A stretch of DNA of 64,000 bases from Bacteroidales bacterium. Lineage in GTDB: Bacteria; Bacteroidota; Bacteroidia; Bacteroidales; UBA932. Under the pieces are notes generated by a model, which was not told the origin of the DNA, searched no databases, and was given only the letters and a program-made list of their open reading frames with translations. This document shows positions 16,245-24,939 of the stretch, piece after piece. The first letter of the stretch is position 1; each line of letters opens with the position of its first letter. Where the stretch lies: NCBI GenBank assembly GCA_016286385.1, contig JAEESO010000002.1, positions 62,001-126,000 on the forward strand, in the 5' to 3' direction. The translations under genes were made by a program, and so were the position numbers.

Positions 16245-17422
16245 TCGGCCTTGACGGTCTCGGCCGGGTCTATCTTTGAGATGGAAAGCGCCGGGAGCCA
16301 CATGAGGAGAACTATGCCCAGGAAGGCGGCAATATCGGCCCCCAGTATGCCCCAGAGGGGGAGATTCACCGGAACCCAGGACACAAAGTAGTTGGCCGGA
16401 TCCAGCTTTATAAGGTGGGTTGTACCCTGGATGAGGCAGAAAAGGAACGCCAGGGCGTTACCCACAAGCATGCCCTTGAGCACGGCTTCGGCGCCGATAC
16501 GTACGAATAATCGGCCTATTGCCCTGTCCTGCATCCCCAGCGCCTTGAGGGTGCCGATGAGCGGAATATTCCTTAGAAGCATCACCAGAAGGCCGCTTAT
16601 CATGTTGAAGCCCGCCACCAGCGTCATGAGGATAAGGACGATGAGGACATTCACGTCTAAAAGCCCCAGCCAGTCAAATATCTGCGGATAACTGCGGGCC
16701 GATGAAATGACATAGAGCCCATTCTCATCCTCATCGGGGCTTGTTGAGAGGATGAAGCCGATACGGGCCTCGATGTCCTTGAGAACCTTTGGTGAGGCGT
16801 TTTTGACTTTGACTTCCAGCTGTGAGACGCTGGTGGAGTCCCAGCCGTTCAGCCGCTGCATATCCTCAAGGCCTGCGTAGACCAGGAGGTTGTCATCGGT
16901 CTCAATGATGTCCCGGTGTTCTGCCGTGATGTGGAATTTACGCGCGCGGACCTTTTCCCCCACAAAGTAGGTTGTGAGGTCCTCTCCGGGCTGGAGGCCC
17001 GTTATTACAGAAAGGCGGTGGGGGATGGAGACCGCAAGAGGAGATTTCTCCGCTTCGCCTTCGGCTTCGGTCGAAATGACAGAATGGGTCCCTTTCACGA
17101 TGACCCCGTGCACAATTTCCCCGTTTTTCACAATTCCGGCGCGGCTCACAACCGGAACAATCCCCGTTACCCCCGGAATGGCAAGGATTATATCCTCAGA
17201 TGGAAGGTGACGGGGCATTGGAACGGGATCCTGGCCGCCGGAGACATAAGGTGTGATCCTGATGTCTCCGGTCATTGCGGCCACTCCGTCCCTGATACTG
17301 TGGCGGAAGCCGGAACTTACCGCCACGGCAACTATTATAACAAAGAAACTCACGGCCGTAGCTACGGCCGCGATGTTTCCTTTGAACTTGATCTTACGTG
17401 ATATGAAAGAGTCTGCTACCAA
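16241..17422 (-). CDS. FtsX/LolE-like ABC transporter permease
   Basis: 393 residues. The start is a TTG at 17422, six bases inside the M13 peptidase gene; the next ATG would remove the first helix. Layout: helix 1 (residues 18-38, VATAVSFFVIIVAVAVSSGFR), a periplasmic MacB-like domain to about residue 255, then three helices (about 258-290, 310-335 and 350-378), as in LolC/LolE lipoprotein-release permeases. Residues about 112-130 (SVISTEAEGEAEKSPLAV) are encoded by a dispersed palindromic element and look like an insertion. No ATPase partner is adjacent. Confidence 0.85.
   Translation of the reverse strand: MVADSFISRKIKFKGNIAAVATAVSFFVIIVAVAVSSGFRHSIRDGVAAMTGDIRITPYVSGGQDPVPMPRHLPSEDIILAIPGVTGIVPVVSRAGIVKNGEIVHGVIVKGTHSVISTEAEGEAEKSPLAVSIPHRLSVITGLQPGEDLTTYFVGEKVRARKFHITAEHRDIIETDDNLLVYAGLEDMQRLNGWDSTSVSQLEVKVKNASPKVLKDIEARIGFILSTSPDEDENGLYVISSARSYPQIFDWLGLLDVNVLIVLILMTLVAGFNMISGLLVMLLRNIPLIGTLKALGMQDRAIGRLFVRIGAEAVLKGMLVGNALAFLFCLIQGTTHLIKLDPANYFVSWVPVNLPLWGILGADIAAFLGIVLLMWLPALSISKIDPAETVKAD
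17033..17092. repeat. GTCATTTCGA...GAAATCTC element inside the permease gene
   Basis: Reading on the minus strand, TGTCATTTCGACCGAAG through to GGAGAAATCTC is the form of a dispersed repeat that I know from many Bacteroidota genomes. It sits in frame and adds about 19 residues to the periplasmic domain. Confidence 0.65.
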
Positions 17423-19422
17423 ATGTGTACGCGCTCTTCCTCAGGACGGAACATGGGATCTCCCTCTTCAATGTCAAATGCCTCGAAGAAGGTCTCGAAG
17501 TTACGTACGCTCACGTTCACGCGGTTCTGGGCCAGAGAGTGAGGGTCCATGTTGGTAAGGCGTGCCTTCTCCTGGTCTGTGATGTTCTGGGCCCAGATGG
17601 CGCCGTAGCTCAGGTAGAAGCGCTGTGCGCGTGTGAAGCCGTCAATCATGGGATCCGGGCCCTTTACGGCATTCTCCATTGCGGTGAATGCGATTGAAAG
17701 GCCGCCGTGGTCTCCGATGTTCTCACCAAGGGTGTACCTGCCATTTGCATGTACGCCGGGGAGGATCTCAACCTCGTCGAACTGGGCAACCAGCTTGTCT
17801 CCAAGGGCATCGAACTTGGCCTTGTCCTCAGCGGTCCACCAGTTCACCATGTTGCCCTGTGCGTCAAACATGGAACCCTGGTCGTCAAATCCGTGAGACA
17901 TTTCATGGCCGATAACCACGCCGATTCCGCCGTAGTTCACGGGATCATCGGCCTCAGGATCGAAGAAAGGCTTCTGCAGGATGGCTGCAGGGAAGCAGAT
18001 CTCGTTGGTGGTGGGGTTGTAGTAGGCGTTCACCGTCTGGGGAGTCATGCCCCATTCGGTCCTGTCAGTGGGCTTTCCAAGCTTGTCAAGGTTGTCCTTC
18101 ACATACCAGGCGCTGGCATTGCGGAGGTTTTCATAGTAGCTGTTCTCAGGATTGATATCCATTGAGCTGTAGTCCTTCCACTTGTCCGGGTAGCCAATCT
18201 TCACGGTGAAAGCGGCAAGTTTCTCTCGGGCGCGGACCTTTGTGGAATCACTCATCCACTCAAGTTCATCGATGTGCTGTCCAAGGGCGGTGCGGAGGTT
18301 CTCTACGAGTTTCACCATCTTCTTCTTGGAGCTTTCAGGGAAGTAGCGGGCTACGTACATCTCGCCTACGGCCTCTCCAAGGATACCATTAGGAACGCTC
18401 ATGGCACGCTTCCAGCGGGGAGTCTCCTCCTGGGCGCCTGCCATCTGGTGGGAGAAGAACTCCCACTGGGCGGTGTAGAATTCATCTGACAGGGCACCTG
18501 CCTGGCCGCTTACAAACTGGCAAAGGAGGTATGCCTTGAGAGTCTCCAGAGGGCATTCTTCCATGAGTTTTGAAAGGCCGTCAAAGAATGAGGGCTGTGC
18601 CACAATCACTTTATCCTGGGCGGGAACGCCGGCAGCCTCAGTAATCATGTCAAAACGGATGGCGGGCCATTTGGAAACAATCTCTGCAGTTGACATTGGA
18701 TTGTAGATGGCCGCCATGTTACGGTTCTGCTCCCTTGTCCAGGAAACAGTGGCAATTGCATCTTCAACTGCAAGGTCCTGGGATGCAAGCTCTGCTGCAT
18801 TCTCTATCCCTGAGAGGGTGAGGACCTTCTCAAGATATGCCTTGTAGCCTGCCTTGAGCTCCGCGTTTTCGGGCTTCAGGTAGTAGTCACGGTCTCCCAT
18901 TCCAAGGCCTCCCTGGGAAAGGTAGAGGATCTGCATGTCGGAGTTTGTTAGATCGGCCTCCACGCCAAATCCCATGAATCCGCCTTCTCCGTAGAGGTTC
19001 ATCTTTCCAAGAAGGGTGGCAAGGGCGTCCTTTGAATCTACAGCATTGATTTCTGCTATATAAGGCTGGATGGGCTCTGCGCCAAGGTTATTGCGGGTAG
19101 TGGAGTCAAGGGCCATCTTGTAGAGGTCGCTGATCTTCTGTTCCACGGTGCCGGGCTTTGCCTTGAGGGTGGTCATCTCCTGGAACAGGGCGTTGAGGTT
19201 CTCCTGAGCCTGCTCGCGGAGTGCGTCAAAGCTGCCGTAGCGGGAGAATTCGGCCCTCAGGGGGTTCTTCACCTGCCATCCGCCGGTTGCATACTGATAG
19301 AAATCCACCTTGGGTGAAGTGGTGGTGTCAAGGTCTGTCAAATCCAGTGCGGGCGCTCCGGATTTGGGAGCGCACGCCGCCATTGCAAGGAATGACATCA
19401 TAAGGATAAACGCTTTTTTCAT
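17416..19422 (-). CDS. M13-family zinc metallopeptidase (neprilysin-like) lipoprotein
   Basis: 668 residues from the ATG at 19422; a longer frame upstream overlaps the phosphatase gene and is not coding. A lipoprotein signal ends at MAAC (residue 17). M13 peptidases cut oligopeptides of under about 40 residues. The motifs are NAYYNPTTNEICFPAAILQ (substrate binding), VIGHEMSHGFDDQG (HExxH zinc ligands plus catalytic Glu), GENIGDHGG (third zinc ligand region) and a C-terminal RPEEERVHIW close to the family's CRVW end. It is probably exported to the periplasm or outer membrane. It overlaps the permease start. Confidence 0.95.
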   Translation of the reverse strand: MKKAFILMMSFLAMAACAPKSGAPALDLTDLDTTTSPKVDFYQYATGGWQVKNPLRAEFSRYGSFDALREQAQENLNALFQEMTTLKAKPGTVEQKISDLYKMALDSTTRNNLGAEPIQPYIAEINAVDSKDALATLLGKMNLYGEGGFMGFGVEADLTNSDMQILYLSQGGLGMGDRDYYLKPENAELKAGYKAYLEKVLTLSGIENAAELASQDLAVEDAIATVSWTREQNRNMAAIYNPMSTAEIVSKWPAIRFDMITEAAGVPAQDKVIVAQPSFFDGLSKLMEECPLETLKAYLLCQFVSGQAGALSDEFYTAQWEFFSHQMAGAQEETPRWKRAMSVPNGILGEAVGEMYVARYFPESSKKKMVKLVENLRTALGQHIDELEWMSDSTKVRAREKLAAFTVKIGYPDKWKDYSSMDINPENSYYENLRNASAWYVKDNLDKLGKPTDRTEWGMTPQTVNAYYNPTTNEICFPAAILQKPFFDPEADDPVNYGGIGVVIGHEMSHGFDDQGSMFDAQGNMVNWWTAEDKAKFDALGDKLVAQFDEVEILPGVHANGRYTLGENIGDHGGLSIAFTAMENAVKGPDPMIDGFTRAQRFYLSYGAIWAQNITDQEKARLTNMDPHSLAQNRVNVSVRNFETFFEAFDIEEGDPMFRPEEERVHIW

Positions 19423-19445
19423 TATAATGGTTTTATTATGAGTCA

Positions 19446-19453
19446 CAAAGATA
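19446..19453 (-). promoter_or_regulatory. Predicted -7 element for the M13 peptidase gene
   Basis: TATCTTTG on the minus strand lies 23 bp upstream of the ATG at 19422 and within the 67-bp gap after the phosphatase gene. It suggests a transcription unit separate from the susC locus. Confidence 0.55.
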
Positions 19454-19489
19454 GTAAAAAAATGCCATCTTGCATTATCAAGCCCTATT

Positions 19490-20845
19490 TCAGTTAGTAG
19501 GACTTTGAGACCAGAAACCATCCATAATGGCGTGATTCTTCTCACATATGGGCCGATAATACTCCTTGAAGGCATCCCATCTATAGTAAGGGGCAAGGCT
19601 TTGGTCGGGAAGGGGGAGAATCTGGTCCTTCTCATTGTACATCACCCTCACAAGGATGTCTCCTTTCCGGCCTTTGTAGAACACCATCTGGACATTGGCG
19701 GCCATGGGGACATTCCAGTTCTGGAAATGGTACTTCCAAAGAGTCATATCGGCCCCAAGGGGCTCCCAGCCCTTTATTCCAAGGATGCCCATAAGCGGAG
19801 CCACCACGGTGTCGTGACCAAAACGGAGGCGAACCTGCACATTCCCTGAAGAGATGTCTTCATCGGCCAGGTCCATGATATCCTGAAGCAGGCTCCATGC
19901 CCGGGCCGATATAATTCCCTGGGAGTAGGGCGAGTCCAGAAACATCAGGGCGGCCCACAGGTTCTCTCTCTGCCACAGTTTATAACGCTCTTCTTCCGTA
20001 AAAAGGTCGTCCATCCATTCGTCGGTTTCCAGGCACTGGAGGTTGTAGGCCACTTCTCCAACGGCGGCCATGAGGTCCTCCGGTTTTCCACAGGCTTCCA
20101 CGGGGCCCATCTCCTTGAAATAGCGGAGGAAGAAGGCCTGCGGATCCAGATTGATATGGGCATAGGCGCCGTAGAGCCCGGCCCCAAGGGCCGGAGAGGC
20201 ATATATCCTCTTGAACTCATCTATGGCATACTCCTCGCGGGACGATGCCGAAAGACCTGTTACCGGCATATCAGAGTGGTCTGCGGCATACGAAAGCTGC
20301 ATTCCGGGCCTTAGTTCCCTAAGCTCATCGCAGAAACTCATCATTGAGATAATTGCGCGTGGGATTATTGTGGAACGGGCGTCAACCCTCACTTTCTTTC
20401 TAAATACCGAAGGATAAGCCTTTACCATACGGGCGGCAAGTTCCCTGTGCTGCTCCTGTCCAATTACAGTAAGGTCTCCGCTATGCCCTTCCATCATGGG
20501 ATAGAGCGGGACAAAACGCTGGTACAGATCTTCTCCGGCGGGGGTAAGGGCGCCGCCGCTATGACCGCTTTCCAGAAGGTTCCACACGGTGTCGTATTTC
20601 TTGGACGATGTGGAATACCTGGCTCCGTGCCTTCCATAATGGCTGATATAGACCGGCTTATAGCCTTTGGGGGCAGGAGCAACACTGTATGGCTGGAAGG
20701 CTGGAACATAATGGTTGCCTCCGGCCAGGGCGGGATTGTCACGTAGTATCTCTTTAATCTGTTGTGAAGTAAGGGTGTCAGACTGACTCCATGCCGCAGG
20801 ACAGACAAAAGAAATGAGCAGGATAAAGGTTATCAGGCGTTTCAT
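19490..20845 (-). CDS. Histidine acid phosphatase (MINPP/phytase-like)
   Basis: 451 residues from the ATG at 20845; an ATG four codons earlier overlaps the GH3 stop by one base. A signal peptide ends near WSQ (residue 21). The clade-2 histidine phosphatase motifs are present: YISHYGRHGARYST (nucleophile His in RHGAR) and, near residue 340, RFGHDTVVAPL (HD, with the acid/base Asp). Known relatives remove phosphates from inositol phosphates or other sugars in the periplasm. It is the last gene of the susC-susD-GH3 unit, so a phosphorylated glycan or phytate-like substrate is possible but unproven. Confidence 0.9.
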   Translation of the reverse strand: MKRLITFILLISFVCPAAWSQSDTLTSQQIKEILRDNPALAGGNHYVPAFQPYSVAPAPKGYKPVYISHYGRHGARYSTSSKKYDTVWNLLESGHSGGALTPAGEDLYQRFVPLYPMMEGHSGDLTVIGQEQHRELAARMVKAYPSVFRKKVRVDARSTIIPRAIISMMSFCDELRELRPGMQLSYAADHSDMPVTGLSASSREEYAIDEFKRIYASPALGAGLYGAYAHINLDPQAFFLRYFKEMGPVEACGKPEDLMAAVGEVAYNLQCLETDEWMDDLFTEEERYKLWQRENLWAALMFLDSPYSQGIISARAWSLLQDIMDLADEDISSGNVQVRLRFGHDTVVAPLMGILGIKGWEPLGADMTLWKYHFQNWNVPMAANVQMVFYKGRKGDILVRVMYNEKDQILPLPDQSLAPYYRWDAFKEYYRPICEKNHAIMDGFWSQSPTN

Positions 20846-20856
20846 GAATAGCAGCA

Positions 20857-23220
20857 TTACCTTGGATTAACAACCTCTATTTCATTGATGGGAAATTCCG
20901 GGAGGAGTGCCCTGTGAGTGGGCCAGGAAGCGCCTTTTGACAGAGAAACTGTATTTGTAAGGCGTACGTCCTCAACAGATGCAGCAGCCTTCACGGTGTA
21001 TTCTCCGGGGGCTGTTTCCCAGGCAGCGGTTTCCTCATTGTAGGAAGCCAGGGTGTAGGAATCTATATTGAATTCCAGGCTCTGGAGTTCACCAGGCTTC
21101 AGCTCTCTTGTCTTCCCAAATGCGCGAAGCTCTGCTTCCGGCTTTACAAGGCCGCCTGAAGGTGCTTTTACATAGATCTGGACGGCTTCCTTACCGGGCC
21201 TGTTGCCGGTATTCTTCACGTTCATACTAACGCGTAAACCACCCTTCCTGGGGGTCACCTTAAGGTCACTGTATTCAAATGTTGTGTAGCCAAGGCCGTA
21301 TCCAAACGGATAGGAAACCTTCTTGCAGACTGTATTGAAATAGCGGTATCCCACCCAGATTCCTTCCTCGTAGTTGATGTAGCCTACGTTCTTCACTCCG
21401 GGGCCCATGTCGGCAATGTTGCCGAAATCAAGGTATCTGGGCTTTTCGGGGATGATGTCATAAGGGAAGTTGGCCGATGAAGGGATGTCCAGATAATCGA
21501 CCGGGAAGGTCATGGGCAGTTTGCCGGAGGGATAGTTCTTTCCGATAACTACGTCGGCTACGCTTCGGCCCACCTCCTGTCCGGGAGTCCAGCAGAGGAG
21601 GATGGCGTCGGGGATGTCCTTCCAGGAAGAGGTCTCTATTACTCCGCCGATATTCATAACCACCACAACCTTCTTTCCAGCGGCGTGGAAGGCTTCCGTT
21701 ACGGAAAGCATAAGTTCCCGTTCATCCTCTGTGAGGCTCCAGTCGCCCGGAGTCATCCGGCGGTCGTTGCCCTCACCGGCGTTGCGCCCGATGGTTATGA
21801 TTGCGGCGTCGTTCCTGAGGACGCATCCTTCTATTACGTCATCGTCAAGGACGGGGTCCGGGATAACATGCTTCCCAAGGATCAGTTCGCTGTCGGCCTC
21901 ACGGGACTTCTCCCTTTCCTTTATGACGTAATCCCTGTACCAGGCGGCCAGGGTTTCATCGGCCTTGATGCCGTTTTCCTCAAAGCCTTCCCAGAGCTGT
22001 GAGAGGTGCTTCATATTCACATTGGCCGATCCCGTGCCGCCGGCAACCATATCGTATGATGTGCAGCCAAAGAGGGCTACGTTTCCAAGGCCCTCAAGGG
22101 GAAGGGTCCCGTTTTCATTCTTAAGCAGCACGAATCCTTCGGCGGCGTCCTTCCTGACTGCGGCGGAGTGCCCCTCAAGGTCAGGGCTGTTGGAGTACTT
22201 ATACCCCTTGTAGGAAGGAGTCTTGACTATGTATTCCAATACGCGCCTGACGTTCCTGTCCACATCCTCAATGGGGAGGGAGCCGTCTTTTACTGCGGCA
22301 ATTATCCTGTCGGCCTCAAAGTAGAGTCCGGCTTCCATGAGGTCGTTGCCCGCCTTCACGGCTTCTACGGTGCCGGGCTTGTAGCCCCAGTCCGTCATCA
22401 CAATGCCGCCAAAGCCCCATTCGTCGCGGAGGATGTCCTCCAGAAGGTCGTGGCTCTGCTGGGTAAAGACGCCGTTGATCTTGTTGTAGGAGCTCATAAG
22501 AGTCCAGGGATCCGATTCCCTGACCATTATCTCAAACCCCTTCAGGCTCATTTCGCGGAGCGTCCTGGGGTTCATGCGGCTGTCGGAATTGAGGCGGTTC
22601 AGCTCTACGTCATTTGCTGCAAAATGCTTGGCACTTACTCCCACGCCCTGGCTCTGGACACCGCGTACCCACGCTGCAGCCATCTTGCCGGTAAGGAAGG
22701 GGTCTTCGCTGTAATACTCAAAGTTACGGCCGCAAAGGGGATTGCGCTGAAGGTCCATTCCGGGACCAAGGACCACGTCCAGGCCGTATTCCCTCACTTC
22801 CTCTCCCACAAGGCGCCCGAAACCGGTTGCAAGATCCTGGTTCCAGGACGAAGCCATTGCGGTACTGGAAGGGAAGCAAGTGGCGTAGTAAGTGTTGTCG
22901 CTGCCGGGCCTGGTGGCGTCAATCCTGACGCCGGCTGTGCCATCGGCCATACCGGTGCCGGGGATTCCGAACCGCTCCATGGGACGCGTGGAGAAAGGTG
23001 CACCAGGCACCCTCACGGGGCCGCTTTCATAATTGAAGGTGTCTTCCGTGACAAATGTGGAAGTGCCGGGAACCCTGGTTCCCCAGGCGTCTCCAACCAG
23101 GAGGCCGGCCTTCTCTTCAAGGGTCATGGAGGCAAGGATTCCGTCAATATCGGTGGCCTTTTTTCCGGTGCATCCGGCAAGGAATATCAGAAAAACGATG
23201 GATGTGGTTTTAAGGTTCAT
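20857..23220 (-). CDS. Glycoside hydrolase family 3 beta-glucosidase-like lipoprotein
   Basis: 787 residues with a lipoprotein signal (LIFLAGC). Domain order is the GH3 N-terminal barrel, GH3 C-terminal domain and a fibronectin-III-like end. Catalytic cues are KHFAANDVELNR and the nucleophile Asp in GGIVMTDWGY, with GPGMDLQRNP and NFEYYSEDP in the barrel. The C-terminal domain has FGYGLGYTTFEYSDL. GH3 enzymes of this architecture are mostly beta-glucosidases or xylosidases. It follows susD by 12 bp and belongs to the same glycan-utilisation operon. Confidence 0.95.
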   Translation of the reverse strand: MNLKTTSIVFLIFLAGCTGKKATDIDGILASMTLEEKAGLLVGDAWGTRVPGTSTFVTEDTFNYESGPVRVPGAPFSTRPMERFGIPGTGMADGTAGVRIDATRPGSDNTYYATCFPSSTAMASSWNQDLATGFGRLVGEEVREYGLDVVLGPGMDLQRNPLCGRNFEYYSEDPFLTGKMAAAWVRGVQSQGVGVSAKHFAANDVELNRLNSDSRMNPRTLREMSLKGFEIMVRESDPWTLMSSYNKINGVFTQQSHDLLEDILRDEWGFGGIVMTDWGYKPGTVEAVKAGNDLMEAGLYFEADRIIAAVKDGSLPIEDVDRNVRRVLEYIVKTPSYKGYKYSNSPDLEGHSAAVRKDAAEGFVLLKNENGTLPLEGLGNVALFGCTSYDMVAGGTGSANVNMKHLSQLWEGFEENGIKADETLAAWYRDYVIKEREKSREADSELILGKHVIPDPVLDDDVIEGCVLRNDAAIITIGRNAGEGNDRRMTPGDWSLTEDERELMLSVTEAFHAAGKKVVVVMNIGGVIETSSWKDIPDAILLCWTPGQEVGRSVADVVIGKNYPSGKLPMTFPVDYLDIPSSANFPYDIIPEKPRYLDFGNIADMGPGVKNVGYINYEEGIWVGYRYFNTVCKKVSYPFGYGLGYTTFEYSDLKVTPRKGGLRVSMNVKNTGNRPGKEAVQIYVKAPSGGLVKPEAELRAFGKTRELKPGELQSLEFNIDSYTLASYNEETAAWETAPGEYTVKAAASVEDVRLTNTVSLSKGASWPTHRALLPEFPINEIEVVNPR

Positions 23221-23232
23221 AGCGTGATGGTT

Positions 23233-24927
23233 TTAGAGACTGGACTCCCATCCGGGATTCTGCTTTATGTTTGGATTCACGTCAAGTTCCGACTGCGGAT
23301 AGGGAAGGGTTTTCTCATACGCATCAAAACCGGCACGGCTTTCTGTGGCCGGTACGGTATAAACCCAACTGGGCTCCGTAAATGAAGACCTGTCGGCGTC
23401 AGTGTACTTGGGATTGTCGGCGGAAGGAGGCAGCGGGGTGAAGTAATAATTGTTCTTTCCCTTATCTTTAAGAACTGCAACCATATCTAAGTCACCGTTG
23501 CGGTCCCAGCGCTTGAGGTCCTGGAAGCGATGTCCTTCAAAGCACAGTTCCAGAAGGTTTTCCTTGATGATGGTGGGCATATCAAGGGCGCCGGCGTGGG
23601 GGGCCTTGGCTCTGTCGCGGATCTCATTGAAATACCCAAGGGCTTTGGGGCTTCCGGTCTTGAAACCGGCTTCGGCTGCAAGAAGCAGCACTTCTGCGTA
23701 ACGGATGTCGGGGAAGTTTGCCGAATAGCCGCCGCCACCGGAGAAAAGGATGTTCTTTGAACGGGAAATGTTCTTGATCTTCCACCAGCCGCAATGCTCA
23801 AAGAGGTTGCAGGCGGTTCCGGCCCAGGCGCCTACGTCGGAGTGCATCTTGTCGTTGGAGATGATGGTGTTGTTGAGCCTGTAGCCCTCCTTTCCTTCCA
23901 CCTCCACAAAAGCATCGGCCAGTTTCTGGGTGGGATTGAAGAAACCCCAGCCAACCGGCATCTCGCAGAAGGGGTGGTCGTCCCCGAAATAGGCGTCCCA
24001 CTTAGCCTGATCGTAAATCATAAACCCTTCGTTCACGTTCTTACCAAAAATCCAGTCGTTGTTGCAGCCGAAGGCGTTGATGTCAAACATAAAGCCATTC
24101 TGCGCGTCAAGAATGGAATTGTTTGAAAGAAGGTACTCGCTGGAATAATTGCTGTCAATTGAGAATAGGTCTTCATACTCTTCACCGGTGGCAAGAGCGT
24201 ACAGATGTGAGCCGATTACAGACTCCAGCTGCAGCAGCGCAAGGTCGTATTTGCCTTCCCACATGTAAACCTTGCCAAGAAGGGCCTCGGCGGTTTGTTT
24301 TGTGGGCCTGACACCGGCCTGGGGGTCTGTGGCCGATGACTTCTCAGTGAGATTGCCACTGGATATTATGTCCTTTAGTTCGTCCTCCAGGAATTTCCAG
24401 GTTTCTTCTCCGGGAGTGTTTGACACTTTGCCATCGTCAGAACCGAGTACACTTTTTACAAGCGGGGGGTTGTCCCACATGGTGACAAGTTCATAGTAAG
24501 CCCAGGCGCGGAAGAACCTGGCTTCGGCAACCGCCTGTTTCTTGATCTTGGAGTCGGCGGAATTCTGGAAACTGTCCAGCAGGAGATTCGCGCGGTTTAC
24601 AATTATATAATACCCCTCATACATAAACTTTATCTTCTCGTTGGAAGAGTCGTAATATGCGCGGGAAAGGGCAGCGCCGGAAGCGCCGTCGGCGGGGCCG
24701 TTTCCACCCTGCCAGGTGTCATCGGCCATAAGGAGCTTGCAGTGGAAGTTGGAGAAGGCGAATTTGTAGGCCCACTCGTTGTATACGGCCGCAAGCGCCT
24801 GCTGAGCGTCTTCATCGGTCTTGTAGAAGGTGTCCATATTAAGCACTCCCTGCTGGGGTATGTCCAGAAGGCTCTGGCAGGATGACAGGGCGCCGATGAC
24901 AAAAAGGAGATATAATGTCTTTTTCAT
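23233..24927 (-). CDS. susD: SusD/RagB-family glycan-binding outer-membrane lipoprotein
   Basis: 564 residues with a lipoprotein signal (GALSSC, Cys16). The early LLDIPQQGVLNMDTFYKTDEDAQQALAAVY is the standard SusD opening, and tetratricopeptide-like helices follow (AVAEARFFRAWAYYELVTMWDNPPLV). The C-terminal FNEIRDRAKAP and LLELCFEGHRFQDLKRW are also family hallmarks. SusD forms the lid of the SusC channel and binds the glycan at the cell surface. The gene is 12 bp downstream of susC. The symbol marks family, not proven orthology with the starch system. Confidence 0.97.
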   Translation of the reverse strand: MKKTLYLLFVIGALSSCQSLLDIPQQGVLNMDTFYKTDEDAQQALAAVYNEWAYKFAFSNFHCKLLMADDTWQGGNGPADGASGAALSRAYYDSSNEKIKFMYEGYYIIVNRANLLLDSFQNSADSKIKKQAVAEARFFRAWAYYELVTMWDNPPLVKSVLGSDDGKVSNTPGEETWKFLEDELKDIISSGNLTEKSSATDPQAGVRPTKQTAEALLGKVYMWEGKYDLALLQLESVIGSHLYALATGEEYEDLFSIDSNYSSEYLLSNNSILDAQNGFMFDINAFGCNNDWIFGKNVNEGFMIYDQAKWDAYFGDDHPFCEMPVGWGFFNPTQKLADAFVEVEGKEGYRLNNTIISNDKMHSDVGAWAGTACNLFEHCGWWKIKNISRSKNILFSGGGGYSANFPDIRYAEVLLLAAEAGFKTGSPKALGYFNEIRDRAKAPHAGALDMPTIIKENLLELCFEGHRFQDLKRWDRNGDLDMVAVLKDKGKNNYYFTPLPPSADNPKYTDADRSSFTEPSWVYTVPATESRAGFDAYEKTLPYPQSELDVNPNIKQNPGWESSL

Positions 24928-24939
24928 TTTCAGGGAGGT

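Noticed and set aside
22168..23385. Long open frame on the plus strand (405 codons) opposite the GH3 gene
   Set aside because: It is antisense to clear GH3 coding sequence with all catalytic motifs; its translation has no recognisable domain and matches the pattern of a shadow frame in G+C-rich DNA.
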